Positions 33,931 through 46,575 of a stretch of 64,000 bases of DNA are shown piece after piece (position 1 is the first letter of the stretch; each line of letters starts with the position of its first letter). The notes beneath the pieces were generated by a model. That model was not told the origin of the DNA. It did no database searches and saw nothing but the letters and a program-made list of their open reading frames with translations. Source of the stretch: Fistulifera solaris (lineage: Eukaryota > Bacillariophyta > Bacillariophyceae > Naviculales > Stauroneidaceae); contig AP026125.1 in the NCBI GenBank assembly GCA_030295235.1, positions 434,001 to 498,000 of the forward strand, given 5' to 3'. The translations under genes and the position numbers were made by a program.

Positions 33931-34067
33931 AAAACTAATATAATGGCAACAAATCATACCAGAAATGAACGTAGAAGTTGTTCTTGAACATCTTATGGCG
34001 ACCAATGTGTCGTTGCTAACTAAGAACTGATTGAAATGTGATATTCTTGATTATTTGCGTAGAAGGT

Positions 34068-34140
34068 GTACTATAGTCCCAAAGTGTAGTCCGTTTCTCG
34101 CCGTGACCGGATGTGTGGTGTCGTGAGTCACGATCGCAAT
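34068..34140 (+). repeat. Dispersed hairpin repeat, copy B (diverged)
   Basis: TACTATAGTCCCAAAGTGTA then CCGTTTCTCGCCGTGAC and GTGAGTCACGATCG; matches the first blocks of copies A and C, with the hairpin block degraded. Confidence 0.55.
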
Positions 34141-34430
34141 TTTTGGCGGACGAAAAATTATTTGAGATGGCGCGCCACAGCGCAATCCTCCGCACTGGGA
34201 AACCGGCGCAGGTTTGTCGCTTTACTACTAACTGTGGTACAGTGATTCAGAAATCGGAGTTTCTGAAAGAAAGAAAAAACAATATTTGTGCCAAAAGAGA
34301 AAAACCAGTGGAAAATTCAGTCAAATGTCGAAAAAGCATCCGCATTTCAGGAAAATTAGGAATAAATATTTGATATAACCTTGAAACTTGACAGAAAACA
34401 GCCCTTAACTTGCAATTTTCTTATCGAACA

Positions 34431-35485
34431 ATGGTCCATTCCCCACAATCGATTCCTTTGACACTTCCTGCTCGATTTCCGACTACTAACAGAGCCCCAG
34501 CTTTTGTGGAATTGGGCCAAATAGGGGAATGGCTGCTGTCGTTCACTGACCGAGACCAAATAGAGCTGCTCCGATATACGCGTGAATTTAGTGATTTTCT
34601 TGACGCTGCTAGTCGCTTGAAGAGAGCTCAACGACTTATTACACAAAATCAGAATGACGCATCGGGAGCGGAAGACTGTTTGGCTTACTCGAAAAGTTCC
34701 TTTCTTCAGAACATTTTATCCGACGAAGCTGTGTCATGTGTATTGGATTGCTTGGAGAGTTATTCTCTGACGCAGATAGCAACAACCTGCACACGTCTAC
34801 GTGACTTGGTATATCAGAATGCCAAGTTGTCGGTGTAAACAAATCGAACGCGAACGTCAAGTAACGGATGTCATTCGTCTACTTTGTGCGAAAGAACAAA
34901 TGGAAGGCTTGTATTCTAACGGAACGGCTCCCAGCGTGAGGATACCCATGCTCTTGCCGGGAAGAAAAGTCTTGGTCACGGAAGCAGGCGATCCTGAATA
35001 TAATGGAGTCTATTTCTGCACGGGGTGTAACGGCAATGGCTTTGTGTTTACCAAGCCACGCTATCCGCTTGCGACAAGAATTGCACGATATTCGGACCGA
35101 GAAAAAGAACCGACGAGCTGCAACGCCCCGTACCTGAACTGCATTTTTGCGAGACGTTTTTCGGGACAGGTACGAAATTACGTTCGATGATTGCAGATCA
35201 ATGACGGTAGAGTCCTCCCCTCACGACACTTTCACGCAGGAACTCTTGTGGTATTTGTCGAAGGAAGTGTACCAAATTGCTGACGACGAAACGCAAGTTT
35301 TTGAAAACGACCTGATTGAGAGCTTTTCGTTTTGGGCGCCTCTTCCTACGACAGAATCAACCACACCACACTTGAATTCCTATCCCAACCAGTCCTCGAC
35401 AATACGACAAGCAGGTCAGCAAACGTGGCAATGTCTTCAAACGACAACTCACCTGGAACCACCCATTGTAGAAGTAGTCGATTAG
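34431..35485 (+). CDS. F-box protein
   Basis: About 327 aa from exons 34431..35169 and 35240..35485 (70-nt GT-AG intron). The N-terminal F-box-like region reads LSDEAVSCVLDCLESYSLTQ followed by IATTCTRLRDLV. The second part has GRKVLVTEAGDPEYNGVYFC with TGC..NGFVFTKPRYP, then CIFARRFSGQELLWYLSKEV after splicing. This second module recurs in stramenopile F-box proteins and is probably a substrate-binding unit. F-box proteins recruit targets to SCF ubiquitin ligases. One base too many near 34832-34838 separates NAKLSV from KQIERERQVTDVI. Target unknown. Confidence 0.7.
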
Positions 35486-35545
35486 ATCCAAATTATGAAG
35501 GTGCGTTATAGATTATGATTACCTTTTATGAGCATATCGTGTCGA

Positions 35546-36967
35546 TCAGCAAAACTGCTGTACAATGAGAACCAGAGAAAGGACGAATATGGATGGCAGG
35601 GATCTTGATCCTGTCGAAACATCCGATTCGTTCAATGGAGCACTTTGTACAGAATTGCCGGGTTGTTCGATTATGGATATTGTTGTGTCGTCTTTGCTTT
35701 CATTATGAGATTCTGTTAGAACTGTTTCAACCTCGGGAACGTCGTTATCGATGGGTGCGGTATTTACAGGCGAGTTTGTAGCAACTTTTGTGTCCACGGA
35801 AGCAACAGGACTAGATGTTGCTGACACAACCGGAGAGGCTGTTGGGACAGAGGCTGCTAGCGCATTTGGAGAGGTTGTCGGACTAGACGTTGCTCGCGTG
35901 ATTGTCGGGCTGGATGTTGCTTTTGTTGTCGGAGAGACTGTCGGACTGGCTGTGTATTCAGTGACGGACGAGTCGATAAGGTTCGTCGTCTCTTGGACTG
36001 CTGGAGCGGCTGTTGATGGTGGAGAATTGATGCGGTTCGTCAACGCTTGCATGATAGATGAAGAACCGGGAGACTCCTCTGACTCGACGGAAGAAATTTC
36101 GGGTTCCGCCGCTTCCACTGGAGCGGTCGGCAAAATAGTGATTTCGGCGCAGTTGAAAAATTGCTCGGGCTTTAAAAACCCTCTGGATCCGTCGAGGGGA
36201 AGCGGATAATTACAAACTGTCAACATGCTATTCCAATATTCTTCGGGAAGGATTTCATTGTCGGAATTGCCTCCTCTAAAATAGTCGTGGTAATCCGCAG
36301 GATTGCACGAATTTGCGCTAATATATCGCCACTATTGCATAAATGTTATTGAGAATTGGTTGTGTTTGCATTGGAAAAACAGCGTTAATCGGTACCAACT
36401 TACCTGTAAAAGAACATTTTCTCCCGAGACATTGTCGGGTAATTTGAAATCCATCGAGAATTCTTCTCCCAAGGAAAGGTATCCACGTTCCGGATGTTTC
36501 GGATCCGCCGGCATGCCGTGCGCAATATCCTGAACAAACGTGAGACGATGCTGATCGAAGCATTCTTGCGTGGACGCTCGGCCGTCCGGGCAGGCACTGA
36601 TTTCGATGTGCCCCAAATGATGCGCTTTGATGATGGTATGGATTCGCACGATCCCTCCTTGCTCGTACGTTGCTTGAGAATTCCACGGCATCGGTGACCC
36701 GGTGGAATCGAGCCAGTCATCGTAGTTGTGGTCATGAATGGAAAGACCACAAACACCGGCATTGCGGGTCAAGCACGCGTGACAGTATTCGACGTACGGT
36801 ACTCCGGGAATGGGTGCCTTCTTTTCGCCGAGACCATCTTCATGGGCCACAAAGTTTCGACTGCGAGGCGAAGCTAGGTATCCATGTGCTCTTGTTTGAT
36901 GAATCAAGAGGGATAGAGAAAGAAAGAAGGAAAATAGCGACTGATGGTTATTCATGTCGAGCAGCAT
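35546..36967 (-). CDS. LPMO-like (chitin-binding type 4 family) secreted protein with stalk and C-terminal anchor
   Basis: 449 aa from exons 36967..36404 and 36331..35546 (72-nt intron). An ATG further upstream (37066) would bury the signal, so 36967 (MLLDMNNHQSLFSFFLSLSL...) is chosen. Cleavage after HQTRA gives a mature N-terminus HGYLASPRSRN, so His1 can form the copper histidine brace; the second His lies in IIKAHHLGHIEI. Other family marks: VEYCHACL, GSPMPWNSQATYEQGG, CFDQHRLTFVQD, and QWRYISANSC across the splice. A Ser/Thr/Pro stalk follows (ATSSPT-like repeats, about residues 300-370), then a hydrophobic tail (SIFVLSLVLIVQQFC) fitting a GPI signal or membrane anchor. Likely a cell-surface oxidative polysaccharide-cleaving enzyme; substrate unknown. 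No frame break. Confidence 0.75.
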
Positions 36968-37667
36968 TGTCGGAATGTATTCTTTTTTTGTGAAATGAAA
37001 GAATGATGGGAGGAGGGAGTCGCACCTTTTGTTCCAGTAAGATGTCGGAGGGATAAAAAGTTCCATAAATGACTCCCAGTACTAAAAAGGAGCCCAATGA
37101 CTTTCGGTCGATGACGTGCGTAGTATTGTGTGATGACTTTTGGTCATTTACTCGAGAAGGGCCTTTTCTTTTATTTATGCCCTAAAGGATGGGGTTAAAC
37201 TGCTTAGGGTTCTCAGCGACATTTCACTCGTAATGAATTTTCCAAACCACGATCCGTCAACATCGCCCGATCCGTCAAACCTCAGTAGTATAGGCTAAAT
37301 TGTACCTCGTGGTTGACTGACATGTGGGACTCCCTTTGACTTATAGGGCCACAGGCCCTAAGCCCTTCAACGTTCAACATGATACCACTCATGTACGAGG
37401 AGTCGAGGAGTCACGAACCTAGAGCGTCTGTTCCTGTCCGTGGTAAAGCAGAAGAACGAGCGACGAGCGACTGCAAGACGCAAAAATCCGACGAAGCGAA
37501 ACAACAACGGTACAACGGTCCCTGCGTTGGAAAAAGGACGCAAAAGACACTTGACACCATTCACCTCCTTCTCTGACATCTTGCATGCTTTGAGAGGATA
37601 CGAAGAAACTTTTTAGAAAGTTAAGGATTCTAGTTGGTGGTTATCGAAGTATCGGGAAGTTGACATC
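36968..37667. other. Divergent intergenic region, 700 bp
   Basis: Promoter region for the LPMO-like gene and XRN1. It has a 7-bp stem hairpin (37344-37360) and a direct repeat CGATCCGTCAA near 37251-37280. The ORFs around 37379-37579 are not convincing. Confidence 0.45.
37344..37360. repeat. Short hairpin, 7-bp stem
   Basis: TAGGGCC, loop ACA, GGCCCTA: a perfect GC-rich stem in the XRN1 upstream region. Confidence 0.6.
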
Positions 37668-40600
37668 ATGGGTGTTCCGAAGGTATGCAGATCGTGTTAT
37701 ATCTTTGTGTTGCTTTTCGGTTGCGTCAGGCACCTCTCACGCTCGTGTCTTCTTTATTTTTGTGCAATTAGTTCTACCGCTGGCTTTCGGAGCGATACCC
37801 AAAGATCAATCAGATCATTTCCGATAATGCGCTACTACCTGAATTCGATCATCTGTACTTGGACATGAACGGCATTATTCACGGGTGCACTCATCCGAGT
37901 CACATGGATATTTCCGATGTCCTCAGTGAGCGTGATATGATGCTCGGTATCATGCATTGTAAGTTCCATCGGCTAGTTTAGTGTTGCGTGTTGCGTTTTC
38001 TCTAACTGGCGTACACAGACCTGGATCGTATCATTACGCAAATCGTCAAGCCGAAAGTTTCGGTCTACATGGCCATTGATGGAGTGGCTCCCCGCGCGAA
38101 ACTCAACCAGCAACGCAGTCGTCGTTTCCGCAGTGCCAAAGACACGGCAGAAGCGACCAAAGACTTACCGGCGAGTGAAAAGAACGTCTTTGACTCCAAC
38201 TGCATCACTCCTGGGACCGAGTTCTTGGCCAAAGTCTCGGAGCATATCCAGTACTTCATTCGCAAGAAGTTAAAAGAGGATCCTTTGTGGCATGGACTCA
38301 CCGTGATCTTTTCCGGACACGACATTCCGGGTGAGGGTGAACACAAAATTATGCAGCACATTCGTGAATTGCGCAGTCAACCGGGGTATCAGCCCAACAA
38401 TCGGCACTGTATTTACGGGCAGGTAAGAAGAAGTCCGTGTATGTTTCCTTCAGCGACGGAAAAAGTTCTTATACTTCACCCCATCAGGATGCTGATTTGA
38501 TTATGCTTTCGCTGATTACGCACGAACCGCATTTCACGATTCTGCGTGAAGTGATTGACTTTAACTTTTGTCGACAACAGCAGAATACTCTCAAAGCAGT
38601 GAAGAAATTCACCAAGGAATCCGATTTCCAGTTACTGCACGTGTCGATCTTGAGAGAGTACTTGCACATCGAGTTTTGTCATGAACATCCTCAGTATGAT
38701 TTAGAACGCACGATTGATGACTTTGTCTTTATGACGTTCCTGGTGGGAAATGATTTCTTGCCGCACCTTCCGGCTTTGGACATTGGCGATGGTGCTTTTG
38801 ATTTGCTTTTTTCTGTCTACAAAGAGCAACGTGCGGGCTGGGGTGAAGGAAACTACTTGACGGAATCGGGTGATATTAGCGATCCGCATCGTTTGGAAGT
38901 TTTCGTGGAAGCAATTGGTGCCGTCGAAACGGACATTCTGGAGCAGCGAGAAAAGGAGGAAGCGGCATATGCCAAGAAGAAGAGACGGTGGGATAAGCGT
39001 GACGGGAAGGAAGAAGGACCGTCGGATGCTGAATTAGCTGCTGTGGAGTCCGAAAAGCAAAACGGTTATTTGTCCATGATAGAGGCACTTATGCAGCAGC
39101 CAAATTGGTCACCAGAAAACTTCGTCGCGGGGTGGACTCCGGTCACAGAGTCGGGTCAGAAGGACTTTAAAGGTCGTTACTATTTCGAAAAGCTCAAGTT
39201 TACACCACTTGACAAGGAGAAGCATTGGGCTTTGCGTCGCTCGTACATGGAAGGCTTGATGTGGTGTTTGGCGTATTACTACAAAGGGTGTATCAGTTGG
39301 GGTTGGTTCTATCCCTATCATTATGGTGAGTCGATCAGCGTCTGCATTTAGACTAGTGTCTCGACGATAAACTAACACTATGACAGGTCCAATGTTGAGC
39401 GACTTAATAGATATTCCTCGCATGTTTGCGGAAATTGAGTTTGAGCTGGGGGAACCGCTGAAGCCGTTTCAGCAACTCATGGGTTGTCTTCCGCCAGCTT
39501 CGTCCGCTTTGGTTCCAAAACCCTATCGATTTCTCATGCAGTCTCCCGATTCACCCATCATTCAATTCTATCCCTCAGAGTTTGAAGTTGATATGAATGG
39601 TAAAAGTATGTCAAAATCCAATATAAGTCTCAGCGAAGTTACGCATTTCATCTGATCCTTTTCTCGCATTTTCAGAAATCCATGGGAAGGTGTTAATTTG
39701 CTGCCCTTCATCGATATCGCTCTTTTAAAGTCTACTGTTGAAAAGTTCTGTCCTGATAGCAAACTTTCGACAGCAGAGCTGGTTCGGAACTCCATGGGCA
39801 CTATCTATTGTTATAAGCACGATCCCACTTCTATTGAAACTGTTACATCGCCGAACCCGAGCATTGGTTTGCCTGACATTTCGGTTTGTCATTCCACAAT
39901 CAGCGTGATTGAATTCGACGAAGGTCCAAGCACTTCAAAGTTTGAGCCAAAACTAGTCAGCGGAACCCAATTACCGTACCCGGGTTTCCCGTCATTGAAC
40001 GTGCTCCCAATCGCCTCGATTGCTTTGACCAAGGCCGGACTAAATTGTTTCGGTGTTCCTTCTAAGTATCTTAACACAATTCTGCATTTGACAGAACTTC
40101 CGGAACTCGCTCCGATCGAGCAACTGGCGGAAAGCTTGCTAGGGAAATCTGTGTTTGTAAATTGGCCTATGATGCACGAAGCAAAAGTAATTGGCTTGTC
40201 CAGCGAGTCCAGGGAAATCAAGATATTAAACGGAAAGCGCAAAGTGAGTGAATTTGGTAAGGTTGAAGCGGACAAATGGCGCACAGATTCAATGGAAATG
40301 TTGCAGTCCTACCACGTGGGTAATGGCACTCCCGGTTCTGGCGGAGTGTATATCGGTCCGGTTAGATTACGATTGAAAGTGCAGCCGTTGCAGGGCATGA
40401 AAATCAATCCCAACAATGGCTCGAAGAAGAAGTATTTTGGTCAACAAGAAGCTGATGTACCGCTGCAACTATGCCTGTTCCAGGCACCTGCACCTGATCC
40501 TCGCTTTATCGAACGTGGTCCTGCAACGCTCCAGGACCGATTCCCTCTGAACAGCCAGGTTGTGTTGACGAAAGGGAAATATCGAGGGTGTAAAGGAACT

Positions 40601-42613
40601 GTCATCAGTATCGCTGATGCAAAAAACGTGGCTGTTAATGTTCAAATTATTCCACCTGAAATCCCGTTTGGACTTTTTGCAGTCCGAGAAGTACAAGAGT
40701 CGTACATGTCATCATTGGAAGCTGCGAAAATGCTGAGAATGAATGCCGGAGTACTCGGTAAAATTATGGGTCGTCTTCAATTCGAACAGGGCAAGTATGA
40801 TTTGGGCCTCAATTTGAAAACGGCCGATGGAATGTGTGTTCCGGGCTACACTCGCAAGAAGGTCGAAAATGCTCGTAAGGCGGGCAGCCGACAGGTGTGG
40901 TCTGCTGGTGATACTTTGCTCGTCGTTGGAAGCCAAAAGCTACCTGAAAACGGTGACAAAGATGAAAGAATTCAATGGGAATACACCCCGAGAGCCATCA
41001 AGCTTGTAAATGAATACCGTACAAAATTCCCACAGCTCTTTTCAGGTATCATGAAAAACTCCAATGAGAAGAGGTACGATGCAAATGAAATCTTCGGCAA
41101 CAATGGGGAAGCGTGGCTCCCTGTCATTCGCGACTGGTTAGACAAACATGAATCTGCCAAGATACCGAGATCACCTGTTACGACCGAGTCAATGCCTCGT
41201 GAGGCTGTTACGAAAGTAGAAAAATACGCCGCAATTCGCAACCTGGCTCTTCAAAAGAAAGGTTATCCTAAAGAGTCCCTCATAAAGATTCCCGGTAGCG
41301 CATTGTATCGTGAGGGTTCAATAGGAGCTACGGATGTCCTGTTGGCGGCCGACTTGAATAATAGCGAGGCACCGCAATTGGGAGATCGAATCGTAAATCT
41401 GTGCGTTGATGGGATTCCATTCGGTGCTAAAGGGACCGTTATTGGGATCCATGAAGCTGCAACCACTGGATGCGTTGAGGTCGTGATGGACGAAGAATTT
41501 ATGGGAGGAACATCGCTCCAGGGGGCTTGCTCTAACTTCCGAGGCAGGCTATGTCTATGGGCTCATTTGTTGAAGGTAACGCCTGAGAATGCCTCTGCTT
41601 TGGTTGAAAGAATGGTCCCGAAAGCATCAGATAAGGCGAACTCTGATAGAATGAGAGCCATGGTAAACAACCAGGTGGAGCAACACAAGGACTCTGTTAC
41701 CAGCTGGGATGGTCGGAAGGATGAAAGTGTGTCGCTCAAAAACTCGAATGGCAAGCCGCTGCCACAGCAAAGCGACGGAGAATCGCAAACAGTTAAGGCG
41801 AAAAGTCCTCTTCGACCCCAAGCAAAAGCTAGATCGACTTCACGCGACGGGTCATCGGCAAGAGGAAAACAAGGGGCCTGGGAGCAAGCCCGTGGACCTG
41901 ACGAGAAGACTATAGGCTTTCAAGGGAAGAGAACGGCAACAAAAAGCGGCCACAAGCAATGGAAAGAATTAGTTACCAAGAACGAGTCGACTGCGCGAGA
42001 TGCTCCTAAAACTGTGTTGCATCGTCCACCCTCGCAAACAGGCGCTGCTTCGACTGAGGAGGCCACTTTGAAGGCCATTCTCGGCTTGCAACCTCCTCCT
42101 TCGCAGCAAACATTGTCCTCGGCGTCGAAAACGTCGGGTGACTTCGTTACACAACAGACGCCATCTTCAGCCGCCGAGAAACTGAGAGCGCTCATGATTT
42201 CTAGCAGACCAGCTACTGGATCCGGTTTGGGGCCCACGCCGTTCGGCCAGGGGCAAGCGCCCACAGGATTTAACTTTACCTACGTCGAAGAAGGCCAGGA
42301 GCTGCCTCAAGCCATGCCGATAAATGTACCGGGGCCAATTATGCCACAGCATCCATTAATGTATGCACCAATGGGACCCGGGCCGTATCCACTCACAATG
42401 CCGGGCTACAACGGATTTGTACCACTTCAGCAAGGGACTACGACGCAAACCTTCAACTTGAGGAAAACGACACCTGATCGAGCACCAGTGAACGAAGAGG
42501 ACTTCCCGGCTTTGGGAAGCGCACCGAGGAGTCAACAGATGAATGCTGGGCGTCAACCGCGGGTCGACAATGTTATGGTACCATCTGTGCTCGCTAGTAA
42601 ACAAAAAAGATAA
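37668..42613 (+). CDS. XRN1: 5'-3' exoribonuclease XRN1
   Basis: Cytoplasmic exonuclease that degrades decapped mRNA. Six exons: 37668..37682 (only MGVPK), 37772..37958, 38019..38422, 38488..39325, 39387..39605 and 39676..42613; introns 89, 60, 65, 61 and 70 nt. Motifs: [86 protein letters not shown] (metal-binding acidic residues) and the [20 protein letters not shown] region. C-terminal SH3-like/KOW parts ([18 protein letters not shown]) are followed by a disordered tail ending DFPALG...KQKR. One A seems missing at the exon 6 start (39676-39678), where [12 protein letters not shown] is expected. Length and domain content fit XRN1, not nuclear XRN2 (no zinc knuckle). Its stop is only 30 bp from that of TOP3B. 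Confidence 0.95.
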
Positions 42614-42643
42614 ACGTCCTCACTATAAATTTAAACGAGCAAG

Positions 42644-45600
42644 TTAACGCCGACCTCCCCCGCGTCCTCCTCTCCCTCTTCCTCCTCTTCGTCCGCCACG
42701 GCCTCTTCCCCGGCCTTGAGATTTAGTCCGCTCAGATCCCTGTTTCCAAGTGTAAGAACCTTAGTTGTTTGTAACAACAGTCCGTCTTGTTTCTTGAAAT
42801 ATTGAGACTTACCTTGAATATCTGAGAAGTATCCTTCATAACTTTGTCTGTGCTAAACGAGCACACGTGCGACAACTCGCCTGATGGCAGGGGTGACTTG
42901 CCACTTTTGAAGTCAACTTGAATCAATTTACAATCAGATCCGTCATCCTTCGAATCTAGGATTGTAAGTTTCTCGATGTCCCTGGACAGATTAACAATCG
43001 TTGGGTTTCGAGTTGCGACCAATCTCCACTTCGGACCAAAATGGGGATCAAGAATCAGAACACCGTCTCCATCAGGATCCTCGGCGACCCTTAATTCTTC
43101 CACAAGAGGATGTTGGTCTGGCAATGGGCATTCCAGTGTCAAGTTTCTCCCAGCAACACGTCTTATTTGCCTTTCCTTTTCCGCATCTTCTCGGTCATCC
43201 GGATCTCCGATGACTTCGTCAAGGTCAAGTGCCCAATCTGGATCGTTGTAGCATCGAGGGCATAAGGGAAAGGTACGCTGCGGCTGTCCTACCGAGTAGA
43301 GACATAACTCGAAATTGCACCCATTAATTGGACAGGTGCGCCCACTCCATTGTTTGACGATTCCGCCGGAAGGCAAGGGGTAAACAGATTCTGTCCACTT
43401 GTTGTAAAGTCTTTCTGGTGGACCTGGTATATACTGCAAATATCTTCTAGTCAAGCCGCAACGAGTAAACGGTTTGCCAATGTCTTCAAGCTTTGAGAAA
43501 GAGCTGGCAAAAGAACATCCATTTTTGAATATTCTGGACAAACCCGTTGTACTTTCCTTTAAACAATGCAAGAGCGCGTTTGACAACCACCTCCCTGCTT
43601 GCTAAGCCTTTTGAAATCTTGTTACACTGATCTTCAATGTCGGATCTTACTCTGGGGAGAACAAGCGAGCTATCAATGAAGTGATATCCTTGTGCCAAAA
43701 CCAAACCGAGTTTCGACGGTATCAATTTCCGACCTGTTTCAAGTGTTACGTAATTGCGCTTTATGACGTTTTCAATGTGCGTAGCAATACTGGCATCTGT
43801 TCCTATCCCATTTTTCTCCATTAAACTGATCAATTCACTCTCTGTGAGATAAGTCGGCGGCGTCGTCATTTTCTCCTTGATGGACAACGTTCCGCGAACG
43901 ACGTCGCCCAGAGCAACATTTACTTTACTAGAGTTTGTGCTCGCTGATGATGTTGCCAAAGGAACTACCTCTCCGATCGTAAATTCAGGAATTTGTTTCT
44001 CTTCTTCCTCCTCCTCGTCATCGTTCTCTTCTCCGTACTCTTTATGCTTTAAAACAGCAAGAAATCCAGGGGATACAATTTCTTTGCCACTTAAAGTAAA
44101 ATGACCTTTATCTCCTAGCGCTGCAATGGAAAAGTCAACTCGAGTTGATCTCCATACTGCATCCGGGCTGACCGTGGCGATGAAATGACGAGCTACGAGC
44201 TCGTACACCCGGGCCATGTCACCCGATAGACCCAGGCCCGATCTCATAATGGTAATCGGTGGGTGATCACCCATGTCGACACCTCCACGAGGCCTCGTAA
44301 CTCCCGTCTGGAGAAGTTCTCGAACATAAGCTCCCCAAGCGGGCTCGGATGTCTGTTGTTGCAACGTCCCGTTTATGTCAAACGATTTGGGATAGGCAGT
44401 TGATTCGGTTCGAGGATAGGAAAGATACCCACTAAGATAAAGTCGCTCAGCTATTTGCATCGCTGAGTGCGGCCCAATGCCCAACGCCTTCGAACAAGCT
44501 TTTAACAAGGCAACCGTGTTCAACGGTGTCGGGCGCCCTTGTTTCTTGTCCTTCGTCACAACGTTCTGAACAACAGCATGTGCCTCATTCTCGACGGCGG
44601 TCTCCTTGAGTGCTTCGACCTTAGCTTTTTGAAAAGATCTTCCTGAATTCCACAAAGCTCTCATCTGTCGGCCACGTTTATAAATACCCAGCTCCAAAAC
44701 CCAGTATGGTTCCGGCTTGAACGTTTCAATATCCAGATGCCTCTGGACACAAAAATCCCAGCGTAGGCGTTTGACAAGGACCGTAGCTCAACACTGCACT
44801 ATCCAAATCTCCGTACCGTCCTTGGAAGTAGCGCGTTTGGAAGCGCGAGAAGGCCACGCCGACTTTGAGGTCCAACTCTTGTCTAGCATCGACAGACAAT
44901 GCTTGATTGCGATCCGGTTTCCCCAGCGCTTGATACGCTTTCTGTATATCCGAAGCATTGATGGCACTAAAGTAAGCACGATACACCCGGTCGTAATTCG
45001 TCCCCGTATTTGACTTTTTCATCAGGTCCATGCAACAATCGAGCACCTCAAAATTGATATTTTCGCCTTCTCGATCGCAATCCATCCAGAGCACAATAAA
45101 ATCCACTCCCGCGGACTGTTCTTTAAGGTGTCGTACCACCGATCCCTGACACGGCTTCTTATCAACGGGGGCGTCAAAGAGTTCGGACGGATCGACCGAA
45201 TCCCACGACTGGTATTGTTGCGGGAAATCCACGGAAAACACGTGTCCGGCCACCGAAGTGACTTTGTGCTTACAAGAGGCTGCCTGAGGCGCTTTGGGAA
45301 AGACGGGCCCCGTGAATTCATGCACGGGTAACTTGGATCGGTGGGTATGGGGACTGCCGTGGCACAAGCCGTGGGCAATGGCTTGTGCAATGCTGGGTTT
45401 TTCCGCGACATGTAGAATCGATATGGATTGGCCCTTGCCGTAATTGATATCACTCGTTTGCTGGGGCTGCGATGGTGGAATGGATGGCGCAACGGCAGTA
45501 TCGGTAGGATTGTCGTTATATTTCGTCTTTTGCAAATTGTTTTGTTTGCCCTTGTTGTTCTTCTTCGGAGGCTTTTTTGCCTCGTCTTGAGTTTTCACGT

Positions 45601-46040
45601 CCGTAGGTTTTGTCCCCTTGTTTTCACTCTTCATCTTTTTTTTGCTTGGTCTTTTTGTCGGAGTCTTCGGCTTTGTTAGATTGGTTTTGTTTTCTTGCCC
45701 CGGTTGATCGTTGTTTTTGGTTCTTTCGTATCGTTTTCAGCATTGGATAAATTCTTTCCTCGTCCCCTGCCGGCATCTCGTCCTCCCGCTCTTCCCCGTC
45801 CGCCAGACCTCCCATCGCCTCTGCCTCCGACGCGGCCTCTACCTTGATCTCGGCCTCCTGCTCGGCCCCGTCCTGGGGTATTGTTTCCTTCCCTTTGTGA
45901 GACGACAGTGTTCAACTCGACAGCAGCTTCCCCTCCGTTGTCGTTATTGCTAGTGTTATTCCTTCCTCGTCCACCGGATCTTCCGCGACCGCCTCGACCC
46001 CTCTTCCGCGTCCACCGCGTGCCGATGGTGGATCTGTCAT
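42644..46040 (-). CDS. TOP3B: DNA/RNA topoisomerase III beta with RGG boxes at both ends
   Basis: Type IA topoisomerase that passes DNA or RNA strands. Start ATG at 46040 (MTDPPSARGG). Residues about 1-105 are rich in RGG/RG repeats (GGRGRSGGRGR, GRGRAGGRDQGRGR), then a Lys-rich linker. The Toprim domain has ISILHVAEKPSIAQAIA and WMDCDREGENI. The central part has LSYGPCQTPTLGFC. The catalytic Tyr lies in YLSYPRTEST, followed by HPPITIM and GTDASIATHIENVIKR. The C-terminal part has Cys pairs (RCG, CPINGC, CPRC), and a last exon (42736..42644 after an intron) gives an RGG box (GRGRGRGGRRGG). The RGG tail marks TOP3B, which in animals works with TDRD3 on mRNA. About six one-base breaks lie in homopolymers (near 43510, 43524, 44753, 45716, 46000), all compatible with sequencing indels. 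Nuclear and cytoplasmic. Confidence 0.85.
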
Positions 46041-46188
46041 GGTTTCAAATTTGAATAGATAATATCCTTTATAACAAGGATAAGTGTATCTTTGTGGGTG
46101 ATCCTCGGATTGTGTGGTGGTTATTGCGTTGCAGCGCGGGTTGAGTGACGTAGAACGAATTTCCGTCTGCTTCAAGGGTAACTGTATT

Positions 46189-46370
46189 GACTATAGTCCA
46201 AAGTGTAGCAGCAATTTTCCACGATTGCAATTCAGTCATGATGAAATTTGTGTCGAGCGTCAATGCTGCCTACAAATTGTTCGTTCGCGATATGTTTGAG
46301 CTCCATTCATTTGTCTCGAATGCATCGCAATAGGTTATTGCGGCATTGTCATCTGTATAAATCGAAGAGT
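46189..46370 (+). repeat. Dispersed hairpin repeat, copy C
   Basis: GACTATAGTCCAAAGTGTAG, then CCACGATTGCAATTCAGTCATGA, then TCGAGCGTCAATGCTGC and TACAAATTGTTCGTTCGC with TTGAGCTCCATT. Same block order as copy D about 210 bp further on. Confidence 0.7.
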
Positions 46371-46401
46371 CTTGCGAAACAACGTTGTCCTTTCAATTTC
46401 T

Positions 46402-46575
46402 TTTGGACCAAAGTGTTGTCCGTATTGCGCCACGACTGCATTCAGTCATAAATCAGTATTCGAGCGACGCAGTGCTGCATGACCTTACAATTTGTTCCTT
46501 CGCCTAAATTTCTGAGCTCCATTTGTCATTGTAGCAATAAATTAGTCGTTAGCAGCATTGTATTACACTTAAAAG
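46402..46575 (+). repeat. Dispersed hairpin repeat, copy D
   Basis: TGGACCAAAGTGTTGTCCGT, CCACGACTGCATTCAGTCAT, TCGAGCGACGCAGTGCTGC, TACAATTTGTTCCTTCGC and TGAGCTCCATTTGTC: a direct partner of copy C. Confidence 0.7.

Larger units (their letters stand above)
33772..34430. other. Intergenic region with two dispersed-repeat copies, 659 bp
   Basis: Contains two copies of the hairpin repeat (33867-33930 and 34068-34140). No gene recognised; a small ORF at 34113-34373 is probably noise. Confidence 0.5.

Noticed and set aside
35751-36209. Forward ORF of 152 codons (GLDVA-like repeats)
   Set aside because: Antisense to the Ser/Thr/Pro stalk of the LPMO-like gene, whose signal peptide, splice sites and domain are clear.
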